DNA of 13,063 nucleotides from CAZQYB01 sp964582985 (GCA_964582985.1 CAZOUM010000069.1:1-13063), one strand, 5' to 3'; numbered from the stretch's first letter, positions 5,860-13,063 are shown. Numbers and translations are program-made. The notes: a model not told the origin generated them from the letters alone.

Positions 5860-6060
5860 TAATTTCTCTTGCCAATAAACTTTCTTCTGGTAATTATTAA
5901 ACGGTGACAAAACAAATCAATACCTTTTTGAGTAATTTCTTTTCCACCGGATAGAGGTTGTTGTCAGCATTGACTTTGTGCGCAAAAAAAATTTATTTTG
6001 AACACGTTTTGCACAGCGCAAGTCTGCTTTGTGGAAAAGCTGTGGATTGGGTTTTGACAT
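5860..6060. other. candidate replication origin (AT-rich region with DnaA-box-like sites)
   Basis: Next to dnaA, the AT-rich stretch of about 5860-6005 ends in an A8 TTTATTTT tract. To its right is a TGTGGAAAA (6030-6038), one mismatch from the reverse complement of TTATCCACA, followed two bases later by TGTGGATTG (6041-6049, two mismatches). On the other side TTTTCCACC (5940-5948, two mismatches) lies in opposite orientation. Paired boxes plus an AT-rich duplex beside dnaA are typical of bacterial origins. Only three imperfect boxes are visible, and planctomycete origins are poorly characterised, so this remains tentative. No gene is supported between 5773 and 6205. Confidence 0.4.
5893..5920 (-). 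promoter_or_regulatory. possible dnaA promoter
   Basis: On the - strand TTGATT (complement of 5915-5920) is followed after 16 bases by AATAAT (complement of 5893-5898). Transcription would start near 5885 and give a leader of about 110 bases that includes the hairpin at 5799-5847. The region is AT-rich, so chance matches are likely. Confidence 0.35.
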
Positions 6061-6082
6061 TTGTGAAGCAAAGTGATACAAA
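6054..6082 (+). promoter_or_regulatory. sigma70-like promoter of the sulfatase gene
   Basis: A perfect TTGACA (6054-6059) is followed after 17 bases by TACAAA (6077-6082), preceded by TGA for an extended -10. Transcription would begin near 6089, giving a leader of about 117 bases to the start at 6206. The promoter lies immediately right of the DnaA-box-like pair at 6030-6049, so binding there could affect expression. Confidence 0.55.
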
Positions 6083-6205
6083 TCTCAAAGATTTTCCATT
6101 TTGCAGCTTATCGCGAAATGGCGTCCCGCCGGTGGGAGGCGTTCCGCGAACAATTACACAAGCGAGCGGTTAAAGTCCTTGCTAAGAAGGGAAACAGGTG
6201 TGCCA

Positions 6206-7582
6206 ATGAATCGCCGCAGTTTCTTAAAAGCATTGGGAATGGGTGCAGCATCGCTGGCCTTTCCGGGATGTTCGGGTACCTTCGGGCGGGCTGCGGGCGA
6301 TGTGTCTGCAGAAAAACCCAACATAGTGATAGCCCTTTGTGACGACCTGGGCTACGGAGACCTTGGCTGTTACGGCCACCCCCACATAGAGACACCAAAA
6401 CTGGACAGGCTCGCCGCCGAGGGAATGAAGCTCACCGACTGCTATGCCGCTGCTCCGGTCTGCTCGCCGGCGCGGGCGGGAATGCTTACCGGCCGAACGC
6501 CATACAGATGCGGCATTTATGACTGGATTCCCAACAAAAACCGAATGCACTTAAAGAAACAAGAGCTTACCGTAGCCACGCTGTTGAAAAGGGCCGGTTA
6601 TGCGACCTGTCATGTGGGAAAGTGGCACTGCAACGGCAAGTTTAACTCGGCTGAGCAGCCCCAGCCTGACGACCATGGTTTCGAGTACTGGTTTTCGACG
6701 CAGAACAACGCCAGGCCTACGCACCATAATCCTAAAAACTTTGTTCGTAACGGCCAGTCTGTCGGCCAATTAGAAGGATACTCGTCCCAACTGATAGTTC
6801 AGGAGGCGATTGACTGGCTGAACAACCACTGGGACAAAGAGAGGCCTTTCTGCCTGTTTGTGTGGTTTCACGCACCGCACGAGCCGATTGCAACGGGGCC
6901 GGAATTTATGGAGATGTATAGGGGGAGGAAGGAAGCCGTTTATTATGGCAATGTTACGCAGATGGACCACGAATTTGGCCGGCTTATGAAGACATTAGAC
7001 AAAATGGGGCTGCGCGAGAATACGTTTGTGATGTTCGCCAGCGACAACGGCCCTGAGACGTTGAACCGCTATCGTAGTGCGCATCGTTCGTTTGGCTCGC
7101 CGGGGCCGCTTCGCGGTATGAAGCTGCACATGTATGAGGGCGGCATCCGTGTTCCGGGCATCATCCGGTGGCCTGGAAGGGTCAGACCGGGGATTATCTG
7201 CGATGAGCCGGTCAATGGGACGGATATTCTGCCGACTCTGTGCGCAATGGCCGGCGTTAAGGTTCCGACGGACCGGCCAATCGACGGTACAAGTATCCTG
7301 CCGATATTCGAGGGCAAAAAGCTTAGGCGTAACGTGCCACTGTACTGGCGATTCGACCGGGCACTGAGCAAGCCGTTTACGGCTGCGATGCGAGAGGGCG
7401 ACTGGAAGATTTTGGCCGATAAGAAAATGACGAAGTTTGAGTTGTATAACCTGCGCAAAGACATTGCTGAGGAGCACAACCTTGCGGCGAGTGAGCCGAG
7501 GCGTCTGGCGGCGATGAAGAAAAGGCTGGTCGAATTACACGCCGAAATCGAGGCCGAAGGGCCGGAATGGAGGCGGGAATGA
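6206..7582 (+). CDS. Tat-exported Cys-type sulfatase (arylsulfatase family S1)
   Basis: Sulfatases hydrolyse sulfate esters; in planctomycetes many act on sulfated polysaccharides outside the cytoplasm. The protein is 458 residues from the ATG at 6206, which has AGGTG seven bases upstream. The open frame extends left to 6101, but those residues precede the signal peptide and are not credible. It begins NRRSFLKALGMGAASLAF, a twin-arginine signal matching RRxFLK; Cys22 in FPGC follows but does not fit a standard lipobox. The active site CSPAR (86-90) is the C-x-P-x-R motif whose Cys86 is oxidised to formylglycine by a maturase. Calcium ligands are Asp46-Asp47 (CDDLGYGD) and Asp280-Asn281 (SDNGPE); HVGKWH supplies Lys139 and His141. 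A C-terminal subdomain with DWKILADKKMTKFELYNLRKD is typical. The substrate is unknown. The maturase is not encoded here, and no glycoside hydrolase or polysaccharide locus is adjacent. Confidence 0.93.
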   Translation: MNRRSFLKALGMGAASLAFPGCSGTFGRAAGDVSAEKPNIVIALCDDLGYGDLGCYGHPHIETPKLDRLAAEGMKLTDCYAAAPVCSPARAGMLTGRTPYRCGIYDWIPNKNRMHLKKQELTVATLLKRAGYATCHVGKWHCNGKFNSAEQPQPDDHGFEYWFSTQNNARPTHHNPKNFVRNGQSVGQLEGYSSQLIVQEAIDWLNNHWDKERPFCLFVWFHAPHEPIATGPEFMEMYRGRKEAVYYGNVTQMDHEFGRLMKTLDKMGLRENTFVMFASDNGPETLNRYRSAHRSFGSPGPLRGMKLHMYEGGIRVPGIIRWPGRVRPGIICDEPVNGTDILPTLCAMAGVKVPTDRPIDGTSILPIFEGKKLRRNVPLYWRFDRALSKPFTAAMREGDWKILADKKMTKFELYNLRKDIAEEHNLAASEPRRLAAMKKRLVELHAEIEAEGPEWRRE

Positions 7583-7635
7583 GACGGGCCATCAGAAGGC
7601 GGCAAGACGTGTGGAGCTTCACTCAAAAATGGCTG

Positions 7636-8907
7636 TCAGCTCTGCCTAAGCCAGCGGAGGATTTCCAGCGGGCCGGGGCGTTTTCCGTACATTAGAATGC
7701 CTGTTCTAAATATCTTTGCTGCGGCCCATGTCACCACCAGCACGGCTACAGCCAACAGGAGTATTGAAGCAGCTATCTCGACAAACCAGACATCCGCGCC
7801 GGCGGCCAAACGTAATATCATCACCATCGGTGTTACGGGCGGTACGAACGTTAGTGCTTTGGCCATCGTGCCATTGGGACTTTGAACAAGCTTGAGCCAG
7901 GCTATTAAGGGAATTATAAAGATTAACATAATTGGCATCATCAAGCTCTGTGTCTCCTTGATGGTGTTGCAGACCGAGCCGATGCCAGTCAGGATGGCGC
8001 TGAACAAAAGATAGCCCAGTATGTAATATACAACAAAATACAATATCAGTTCGGTGGTAACATCAACATTCAAACCCTGCCACCGAGCGGCTGCATAAGC
8101 GGCAGCAGACCACAGTGCTACTACCGTTAAGCCAATTCCGGCCAATCCGAGAATCTTGCCGGCCATCAATTGAAACGGGCTTACGGCCGAGAGCAGCACT
8201 TCGATAACCCGTGAGTTTTTTTCTTCAATTATACTGCTGAGCATGTGTTGGCCTGTGCCGACCATTCCCATGAACATAAGGTACATAAAAAAGAAGGGCA
8301 CCATCATATTCACTATACTGTGTATTTGGCTTTGCACCTGCTCCCGGCCGTCAGCCGCTCCAATTTCGAGGCGTTCAATCGGGACGTTTCGCAGCTTGGC
8401 CAGCAGCTCCTGGTCGAGGTCTTCTATTTGGTACCGCCGACTCACGACCGCCTTGCTGATAAGATTCTCAACAGCCCAGATGGCATCAAGGTTGGCAGGC
8501 TTTGGCTTATGGGTGTAGAAACGTATTTTGCCGGGACCTTCCAGAATGTCCTCGCCCAGGACAACATACGCATCGACCCGACCTTTACGCAGCTTCGCTT
8601 TGCCTTTTGCTTCGACTGCATTTGAGTCCTGCTGAACGTCGAGCTGCTGAAGAAAGAATTGTCTATTGGGATTTTTGTCATTGTAGTTGTCAAAGGAAGT
8701 TTTGATGTCTCCTGCAAGCTTTTTCGAGAGGTCAGTTACGGCAACCTTGATAGGAGGGCGCGGGCCGACTTTACCCTGCGACATTCGGGTAGAGAAGAAA
8801 ATGACCACGCCGATTATGACCGGCGTCATTAACAGGCCAATGATAAATATCTTGGTCTTGGCGGTTTCAATGTATTCCCGCTGGGCAACTTTAAGAATCC
8901 TGCGCAT
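7636..8907 (-). CDS. ABC-2 type transporter permease (NatB/YhaP-like)
   Basis: This 423-residue membrane protein is the likely permease partner of the ATPase encoded just upstream. It opens with the family-typical RRILKVAQREYIETAKTKIFIIG entering the first membrane segment (about residues 20-40). A large extracytoplasmic region of about 150 residues follows (VAVTDLSKKLAGDIKTSF to RNVPIERLEIGAADG). Five or so hydrophobic segments then fill the C-terminal half (MVPFFFMYLMFMGMVG, ILGLAGIGLTVVALWS, LILYFVVYYILGYLLFSAIL, SLMMPIMLIFIIPLIAW and IAASILLLAVAVLVVTWAA), with EEKNSRVIEVLLSAVSPFQLMAGKILG between them. That layout and motif are characteristic of NatB/YhaP sodium- or peptide-export permeases. 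A TTG at 8919 and ATG at 8910 are also in frame, but the ATG at 8907 has GAGG six bases upstream. It overlaps the ATPase gene by 17 bases, implying translational coupling. The transported substrate is not known. Confidence 0.88.
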   Translation of the reverse strand: MRRILKVAQREYIETAKTKIFIIGLLMTPVIIGVVIFFSTRMSQGKVGPRPPIKVAVTDLSKKLAGDIKTSFDNYNDKNPNRQFFLQQLDVQQDSNAVEAKGKAKLRKGRVDAYVVLGEDILEGPGKIRFYTHKPKPANLDAIWAVENLISKAVVSRRYQIEDLDQELLAKLRNVPIERLEIGAADGREQVQSQIHSIVNMMVPFFFMYLMFMGMVGTGQHMLSSIIEEKNSRVIEVLLSAVSPFQLMAGKILGLAGIGLTVVALWSAAAYAAARWQGLNVDVTTELILYFVVYYILGYLLFSAILTGIGSVCNTIKETQSLMMPIMLIFIIPLIAWLKLVQSPNGTMAKALTFVPPVTPMVMILRLAAGADVWFVEIAASILLLAVAVLVVTWAAAKIFRTGILMYGKRPGPLEILRWLRQS

Positions 8908-9811
8908 CATCTGCCTCAACTAATTTTACAAAGATTTCGTGCAGCGAAGGCACCTTTACCTCAAAGGCCCGCACTTTTGCGCGCTGCATAAGGGCTTGTA
9001 GAAACTGTTGTGTGTCCGCATCGGCCAGGGTGACTTCCAGACGGTTTCCCTCGGATTTTACCGCTTTTACCATAGGCAGCGTTTCAACGAAGCCGGTGTC
9101 TCCCTCAAGCTCGACACTGACCGTATGGGCGCTTTGCCGGGAACGGATATGGTCGAGCCTGTCATCCAATATCGACTTGCCTTTGTTTATAAGAAGGATG
9201 AAGTCGCAGAGCTTTTCAGCCTCGTGCATTACATGGGTGGAAAAGATTACGGTTTTGCCCTCATTGCGCATCTCAAGAATGATGGTTTTGAGCAAGTCCT
9301 GATTCAAGGGGTCAAGGCCGGAAAACGGCTCGTCAAGAATCACAAGCTCAGGTTCGTTGATGACAGTAACAGCAAACTGCAGCTTCTGGTGCATTCCCCT
9401 TGACAGCTCCTCTACTTTTTTGTCGGCCCAGTCAGCCAAATCAACTCGCTCGAGCCACCGGGGTACACGATGAGCAATTTCGTGGTCGTTGAGGCCCTTT
9501 ATCGCACCAAAATATGCCAGTACCTTACGAACCGTCATCTTGCGATATAGTCCCCGCTCCTCCGGCATATACCCTATTCGGGTTTTGACCCGCTCAATTT
9601 GACCGTCCTCCAATATCTCGATTCGCCCGCTGTCCGGACGGATGATATTCATAATCATGCGAATTGTGGTTGTCTTGCCGGCACCGTTAGGACCGAGGAA
9701 GCCATAGACACTGCCCGCGGAAACCCGGACACTCAAGTTATCCACAGCGTGGACTTCACCGAAGGATTTGCAGACATTATCAAGTAATACAGCGTTCATT
9801 TTAGATTGCAT
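8891..9811 (-). CDS. ABC transporter ATP-binding protein (NatA/YhaQ-like)
   Basis: This is the ATPase that would power export through the adjacent NatB-like permease. Using the start at 9811 it has 306 residues. Motifs are Walker A GPNGAGKTT (40-48), the Q-loop region where MPEERGLYRKMTV replaces the usual glutamine and marks the NatA/YhaQ subgroup, an ABC signature LSRGMHQKLQ (from 136), Walker B LVILDEP with Asp160-Glu161, a D-loop SGLDP and switch histidine His193 (FSTHVMHE). The C-terminal region of about 100 residues is the usual accessory domain of this subgroup. The frame stays open to an ATG at 9871, but that extension is encoded by a hairpin repeat and lacks homology; ATG 9811 and 9799 are more likely, though none has a clear ribosome site. 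It follows rsmB by about 85 bases and overlaps the permease gene, so it may be co-transcribed with def-fmt-rsmB. Confidence 0.9.
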   Translation of the reverse strand: MQSKMNAVLLDNVCKSFGEVHAVDNLSVRVSAGSVYGFLGPNGAGKTTTIRMIMNIIRPDSGRIEILEDGQIERVKTRIGYMPEERGLYRKMTVRKVLAYFGAIKGLNDHEIAHRVPRWLERVDLADWADKKVEELSRGMHQKLQFAVTVINEPELVILDEPFSGLDPLNQDLLKTIILEMRNEGKTVIFSTHVMHEAEKLCDFILLINKGKSILDDRLDHIRSRQSAHTVSVELEGDTGFVETLPMVKAVKSEGNRLEVTLADADTQQFLQALMQRAKVRAFEVKVPSLHEIFVKLVEADDAQDS

Positions 9812-9830
9812 TAATATTGATTCTGTTCGT

Positions 9831-9864
9831 CCCCCTTTTCTGTCTTCGACAGAAGACAAGGGGG
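9831..9864. repeat. hairpin repeat between rsmB and the ABC ATPase gene
   Basis: CCCCCTT (9831-9837) pairs with AAGGGGG (9858-9864), and TTCTGTC (9838-9844) pairs with GACAGAA (9848-9854) across a TTC loop: 14 base pairs with a three-base bulge (GAC, 9855-9857). There is no T-tract on the - strand, so it is not a clear terminator. It may be an RNA stability or processing element between rsmB and the ABC genes, or another dispersed repeat. Confidence 0.6.
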
Positions 9865-9897
9865 CGTTCATTGTAATAGTAGATGCAGCTTAAGCAA

Positions 9898-11331
9898 CTA
9901 TTTTCCCGTTATGACTGCGACGTAACCACCGTCGCAGTCAATTCCTTCTGCTGACGGTAAGGTAAGCAGTTCGGATTCGAGCTCGAAGTGGGAGTTTTTG
10001 CGCAGAAAGTCTTTTACAAGCTGGCTGTTCTCGGCTTTTTGAATGCTGCAGGTGCTGTAGCAGATTTTGCCTTGGGGCTTTATCATTGCTGCCGCGGCGT
10101 CAAGGAGCTGAAGTTGAGTCTTTGCCAGTTTTGTTACCGTCGTTGGTCTTATTCTGTAGCGGACCTCGACGCGTTTTGCCAGTACGCCGGTGTTTGAGCA
10201 AGGCACATCCAGCAGCACAGCATCAAAAGGGCCAAGCTCGGCGGCGACCTTCTCCATGTTCTCATACTCAACGATGCTAACGCTGCCGATACCAAGCCGA
10301 GTGATATTCTCCTTTACCATTTGCAGTCGCCGGCTATTGATATCGGCTGCAATAATCTTTGCCGAGTCGCCTGTCAGCTCAGCCAATTGTGTTGTTTTTG
10401 TTCCGGGCGCGGCGCAGAGGTCGAGGATTGTCCATTCAGGCTGCGGCTTCAAGAGCCGAACCGGCTGCGAAGCAGTGATGTCCTGAACGGTAAATAAGCC
10501 TTCTGCAAAGCCGGGTAATTCGATTATGGCCCGCGGACTTTTAAGTCTTATCATTGAGTCATCGGCATCGTTACTTTTCCGGATTCCTGCTTTCGCAGGA
10601 ATGACATTGGACACTTTATCAAAGTCGATATCCGCCTGGCGGAATCTTTCGGCGAGTTCCCGGGTTGTGGTTTTTAGTTTGTTTGGTCTGACGTAAGCGC
10701 CTGGTTTGCGATTGCTTGCGAAGCAAATCTGTCGTGTTTTTTCCGGCCCGAATTCGGCAAGCCAATCATCTACGAGCCATTTAGGCAGCGAAAAAGCCGA
10801 GCTGAGATAGTCAGCCAATGAAACCTTTGGGTCTGACAAGATGTCGGTGTCGAATTCGCAGCCGGTCAAAAGCGTTTGCGGAAGGGTTTTCTTCGCATCC
10901 GATTCGGAGAGCGAAATTTGGCGATTTTTTATGTGCCGGTGAATTTGACGCAGCAGAGCATTAACGAAGCCTGTTTGCTTTTTTCCACCGACGGTCCCGG
11001 CATTTTCGACTGCTTCGTTGACAATCGAATATTCAGGAGCTGCCGGTGAATAGATAAGCTCGTACGTTCCAATACGAATGATGCTGAGCAGCTTGGTGGG
11101 TATCCTCTCGACGGGACAGTCACCAAATCCGGCTATAAGCATATCAATGGCCGCCCGGTTTCTTATTGTTCCAAAGACAAGGTCGGTCGCCCGTTGCTTC
11201 TCGTCGGTATGCGCCAATAGTTTGTTCAAGATTGGGCCGGCATATTGTTCAGCGCGTTTGGAGATTGCGTCAAACTGATTCAGGGTCATCATTGCGATGG
11301 TACGGGCGGGTTTTAGCTCTTGGCGGGCCAT
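9898..11331 (-). CDS. rsmB: 16S rRNA (cytosine-5)-methyltransferase RsmB
   Basis: RsmB (Sun/Fmu) methylates C967 of 16S rRNA (E. coli numbering) with S-adenosylmethionine. The 477-residue protein has an N-terminal NusB-like RNA-binding domain (about 1-140, including YSIVNEAVENAG and GFVNALLRQ) and a C-terminal Rossmann methyltransferase. Visible motifs are motif I LDLCAAPGTKTTQLAEL (from 303), the acidic AADINSRRL, motif IV DVPCSNTGVL with Cys378 and motif VI YSTCS with Cys428; two cysteines are the hallmark of RNA m5C enzymes. Between RFRQADIDFD and IELPGFAEGLFTVQD the linker carries NVIPAKAGIRKSN (242-254), encoded by a palindromic genomic repeat inserted in frame. The frame and all catalytic motifs survive, so the enzyme is probably active. 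The gene starts one base after fmt ends, a tight def-fmt-rsmB arrangement seen in many bacteria. The ribosome site is weak, consistent with coupling to fmt. Confidence 0.95.
   Translation of the reverse strand: MARQELKPARTIAMMTLNQFDAISKRAEQYAGPILNKLLAHTDEKQRATDLVFGTIRNRAAIDMLIAGFGDCPVERIPTKLLSIIRIGTYELIYSPAAPEYSIVNEAVENAGTVGGKKQTGFVNALLRQIHRHIKNRQISLSESDAKKTLPQTLLTGCEFDTDILSDPKVSLADYLSSAFSLPKWLVDDWLAEFGPEKTRQICFASNRKPGAYVRPNKLKTTTRELAERFRQADIDFDKVSNVIPAKAGIRKSNDADDSMIRLKSPRAIIELPGFAEGLFTVQDITASQPVRLLKPQPEWTILDLCAAPGTKTTQLAELTGDSAKIIAADINSRRLQMVKENITRLGIGSVSIVEYENMEKVAAELGPFDAVLLDVPCSNTGVLAKRVEVRYRIRPTTVTKLAKTQLQLLDAAAAMIKPQGKICYSTCSIQKAENSQLVKDFLRKNSHFELESELLTLPSAEGIDCDGGYVAVITGK
10583..10610. 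repeat. short NVIPAKAGI-type palindromic repeat inside rsmB
   Basis: ATTCCTGC (10583-10590), loop TTTC, GCAGGAAT (10595-10602) form a perfect 8-base-pair hairpin, followed by GACATTGG. Read on the - strand it encodes VIPAKAGI in the rsmB frame. The ends match the longer element at 851-920. VIPAKAGI-like peptides from such repeats are known in proteins of diverse bacteria. Confidence 0.8.
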
Positions 11332-11332
11332 T

Positions 11333-12286
11333 TTACTTGTCTATTTTCGTAAGCACGTCGCCCGGACGCGTTGCTCTGCCGTTGACGAAATCCTTGAATT
11401 CCATAAGTCGTGAGCCGTCCGGCCTGATTTTTTTAATCTTCAAGGCGTCCCGGCCGCAGATAACATTAAGGTTTTCATCAAGTGTTCCGGACAACAGGCT
11501 GTTCGGATTTGACGTTTCGATTAGATCGGCCATTGCTATGGTTACGCGCTCGGACTTCGTTGTCTTTTTTGACAAATAATTTGCGGAAGCGCCGGGCCAG
11601 GGCCAAAAGCCGCGTATCTTTCTTTCCAAGGATTCGGCTGGTTCGCTGAAGTCCAGAAAGCCGTCTGATTTTTTTAGTTTTGGGGCCAGGGTGGCTTTGG
11701 AATGGTCCTGTGTAGTATAGATGACTGTGCCTTTTTCGATTTTGTCCAGTGTATCGAGCAGAAGAGGCGCTGCCAGTCTGGCCAAACGGTCGTGGAGCTC
11801 GCCGGCTGTCTCATCGGGCCCTATGCTGGTTTTTTCTTGCGCCAGGATATCGCCGGCGTCCATTTTTTCAGCAACCGTGATTATGCTGATGCCGGTTTGG
11901 CTTTCGCCGTTGACTATGGCCCAATTTATCGGTGCGGCACCGCGGTATTTGGGAAGCAGCGAGGCGTGGACGTTTATAATGCCCTTTGGCGGCAGCTTTA
12001 TTACGTGTTCCCCGATTTTTTGGCCGAAAGCAACAACCACAATCAAATCCGGTTCCTGGGCGGTGATTTTCTCAATAACGGCAGATGAGTTAACGTCCTC
12101 AGTTTCGATGAACGGCACCGAATGCTCGTTTGCCCAGCAGGCAACCGGCGTCGGCGTAGGTTTTCTGCCCCTGCCCGCTAAAGCCGGCGGCTGGGTGACA
12201 ATAAACTCCGGACTGTGGCTCGACCGGGCCAAAGCGTTCAGACATTCGAGTCCGAATTCACCGCTGCCGAGATATACTATCCTCAT
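11333..12286 (-). CDS. fmt: methionyl-tRNA formyltransferase
   Basis: Fmt transfers a formyl group from 10-formyltetrahydrofolate to initiator Met-tRNA in the cytosol. The 317 residues match the usual length. The N-terminal Rossmann catalytic domain opens with RIVYLGSGEFGLECLNAL and includes the tRNA-contacting loop TQPPALAGRGRKPTPTPV (from 31). The folate-binding signature NVHASLLPKYRGAAPI starts at 105; with Asn105, His107 and Asp143 (KMDAGDIL) it completes the catalytic triad. The C-terminal oligonucleotide-binding domain begins near 205 (LDFSEPAESLERKIRGFWPWPGA) and ends with GRATRPGDVLTKIDK. The ATG at 12286 has GAAGG nine bases upstream. It stands one base before rsmB and about 240 bases after def. 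Its product is the substrate later handled by the deformylase encoded upstream. Confidence 0.97.
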   Translation of the reverse strand: MRIVYLGSGEFGLECLNALARSSHSPEFIVTQPPALAGRGRKPTPTPVACWANEHSVPFIETEDVNSSAVIEKITAQEPDLIVVVAFGQKIGEHVIKLPPKGIINVHASLLPKYRGAAPINWAIVNGESQTGISIITVAEKMDAGDILAQEKTSIGPDETAGELHDRLARLAAPLLLDTLDKIEKGTVIYTTQDHSKATLAPKLKKSDGFLDFSEPAESLERKIRGFWPWPGASANYLSKKTTKSERVTIAMADLIETSNPNSLLSGTLDENLNVICGRDALKIKKIRPDGSRLMEFKDFVNGRATRPGDVLTKIDK

Positions 12287-12340
12287 ACCATTTGGCCTTC
12301 GATATTCGATCTTAAATTCTATTTTGCAGCTTGCTATAAT

Positions 12341-12375
12341 GGATGATGGACGACAGACGAGGGACGATAGACGAT
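12341..12375 (+). repeat. degenerate heptamer tandem array, left (RGAYGAN)
   Basis: Five consecutive 7-base units: GGATGAT, GGACGAC, AGACGAG, GGACGAT and AGACGAT, consensus RGAYGAN. A 13-base palindrome CGATAG-G-CTATCG (12372-12384) overlaps the end. An inverted array of the same unit lies at 12471-12505. The repeats fill much of the 243-base gap between def and fmt, where I see no gene. Confidence 0.65.
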
Positions 12376-12470
12376 AGGCTATCGAACATTACAAAAGCTC
12401 TCGGCTTTTTGGCCCATTGTAAATAGCTTAGCAAATATATGCTCGTATTTCTCATCCAGCCTTTTGGTAT

Positions 12471-12505
12471 GTCGTCCTTCGTCCCTCATCCTTCATCCCT
12501 CGTGA
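12471..12505 (-). repeat. degenerate heptamer tandem array, right (inverted)
   Basis: On the + strand this reads GTCGTCC, TTCGTCC, CTCATCC, TTCATCC and CTCGTGA, so on the - strand four units fit RGAYGAN and the last is diverged. It is also 35 bases long and lies inverted to the array at 12341-12375, across a 95-base spacer containing TTACAA/TTGTAA and AT-rich sequence. Confidence 0.65.
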
Positions 12506-12529
12506 GTACGCAGTATCTTTTCTGCGTTT

Positions 12530-13063
12530 TTATCTGTCATTGCTGTCTTTTCTTTTTGCATTTCGTAGTGCTTTTAGTTGCCTTCGGTGTACAATTTTAG
12601 CTGCCGTGCCCATACGGTCGGTAATGGTCATCCCTTCGATATGGTCGTATTCGTGCTGTAAGGCCCGTGCGTAGAGTCCCTGGGCCTCTTCGGTAAACTC
12701 GTTGCCGTCAAGGTCGGTGGCGGTAACTTTGCATTTTTTGAATCGACGTATTTTCGTACGGATACCCGTCACTGAGAGGCATCCTTCCTCTATGGATTCA
12801 AGCTCATCGGCTGTGGGGGTAACGGTCGGGTTTATGTAGACCTTGACGTTCTCTCTGCTTGCATCGAGTGCTATGATAAACAGCCGCAACGGCACACCCG
12901 CCTGCGGAGCTGCCAGGCCGAGACCCTTGTTTTCCAGCATAATATCAGTCATCTTTTTCACCAGTTGACGGATGTTATCGTCGATATTTTCAACCGGCTG
13001 GGCACGCTTGGCCAGAACCTCAGCCGGATAATGTGTTATCCTGCATTTTTCAATATCAATCAT
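12530..13063 (-). CDS. def: peptide deformylase
   Basis: Peptide deformylase is a metalloenzyme that removes the formyl group from the N-terminal methionine of new proteins. The 177-residue sequence has the three diagnostic motifs in order: GLGLAAPQ (47-54, motif 1 GxGxAAxQ), EGCLS (93-97, metal ligand Cys95) and HEYDH (137-141, metal ligands His137 and His141, catalytic Glu138). The Glu-Gly-Cys-Leu-Ser form is that of ordinary active deformylases. The tail AKIVHRRQLKALRNAKRKDSNDR is basic and somewhat extended. The ATG is the very last codon of the window (13061-13063), so an upstream extension cannot be excluded, although IDIEKCRITHYPAEVLAKRA is a natural N-terminus. It heads the def-fmt-rsmB block; any promoter lies outside the window. 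Confidence 0.96.
   Translation of the reverse strand: MIDIEKCRITHYPAEVLAKRAQPVENIDDNIRQLVKKMTDIMLENKGLGLAAPQAGVPLRLFIIALDASRENVKVYINPTVTPTADELESIEEGCLSVTGIRTKIRRFKKCKVTATDLDGNEFTEEAQGLYARALQHEYDHIEGMTITDRMGTAAKIVHRRQLKALRNAKRKDSNDR

Noticed and set aside
7069..7626. 185-residue open frame antisense to the sulfatase gene
   Set aside because: It is a complement of sulfatase codons with no ribosome site or motifs.
11721..12377. 218-residue open frame antisense to fmt
   Set aside because: It overlaps the clearly functional fmt gene end to end; the sequence has shadow-frame composition and no recognisable family.
12341..12505. CRISPR-like array
   Set aside because: Units are seven bases, contiguous and degenerate, with no spacers and no cas genes.

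Overview
The window looks like a chromosomal housekeeping segment of a planctomycete-type bacterium, most likely Planctomycetota and perhaps Phycisphaerae. This placement is inferred from several features together: a Tat-exported Cys-type sulfatase, a divergent DnaA with no dnaN beside it, short GC-rich palindromic repeats between genes, and one such repeat read in frame inside rsmB as the NVIPAKAGI peptide. No rRNA, tRNA, CRISPR array, transposase or phage module was seen.

Left part (1-2988, + strand): a MarR-type regulator with a good sigma70-like promoter, then about 470 bases packed with palindromic repeats, then enolase (eno) and a small FtsB/DivIC-like membrane protein. The eno-ftsB order resembles that of gammaproteobacteria. 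The FtsB-like gene runs into a convergent PPC/DUF296 gene (2989-3426, - strand) with no base between the two stop codons.

Middle part (3487-6205): a small unrecognised gene that appears broken by a +1 frameshift; a 420-base gap holding a strong orphan terminator preceded by a CCTCC-rich stretch (candidate small RNA); dnaA on the - strand with a structured leader; and an AT-rich interval with DnaA-box-like sites that could be a replication origin, shared with the promoter of the divergent sulfatase gene.

Right part (6206-13063): a + strand sulfatase, then a - strand block transcribed from the right edge: def (peptide deformylase), fmt (Met-tRNA formyltransferase), rsmB (16S rRNA m5C methyltransferase), and a NatA/NatB-like ABC export pair. 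def and fmt act at opposite ends of formyl-methionine use, adding and removing the formyl group, and rsmB modifies the ribosome. fmt and rsmB are separated by one base. The def-fmt gap carries two inverted arrays of degenerate 7-base repeats.

No obvious new multi-gene system is present. The most unusual material is non-coding: a repeat family with CCCCGTTAGAA / TTCTAACGGGG arms, one copy of which supplies the marR stop codon; short and long versions of the NVIPAKAGI repeat; the inverted heptamer arrays; the dnaA leader hairpin; and the candidate anti-Shine-Dalgarno-like small RNA.
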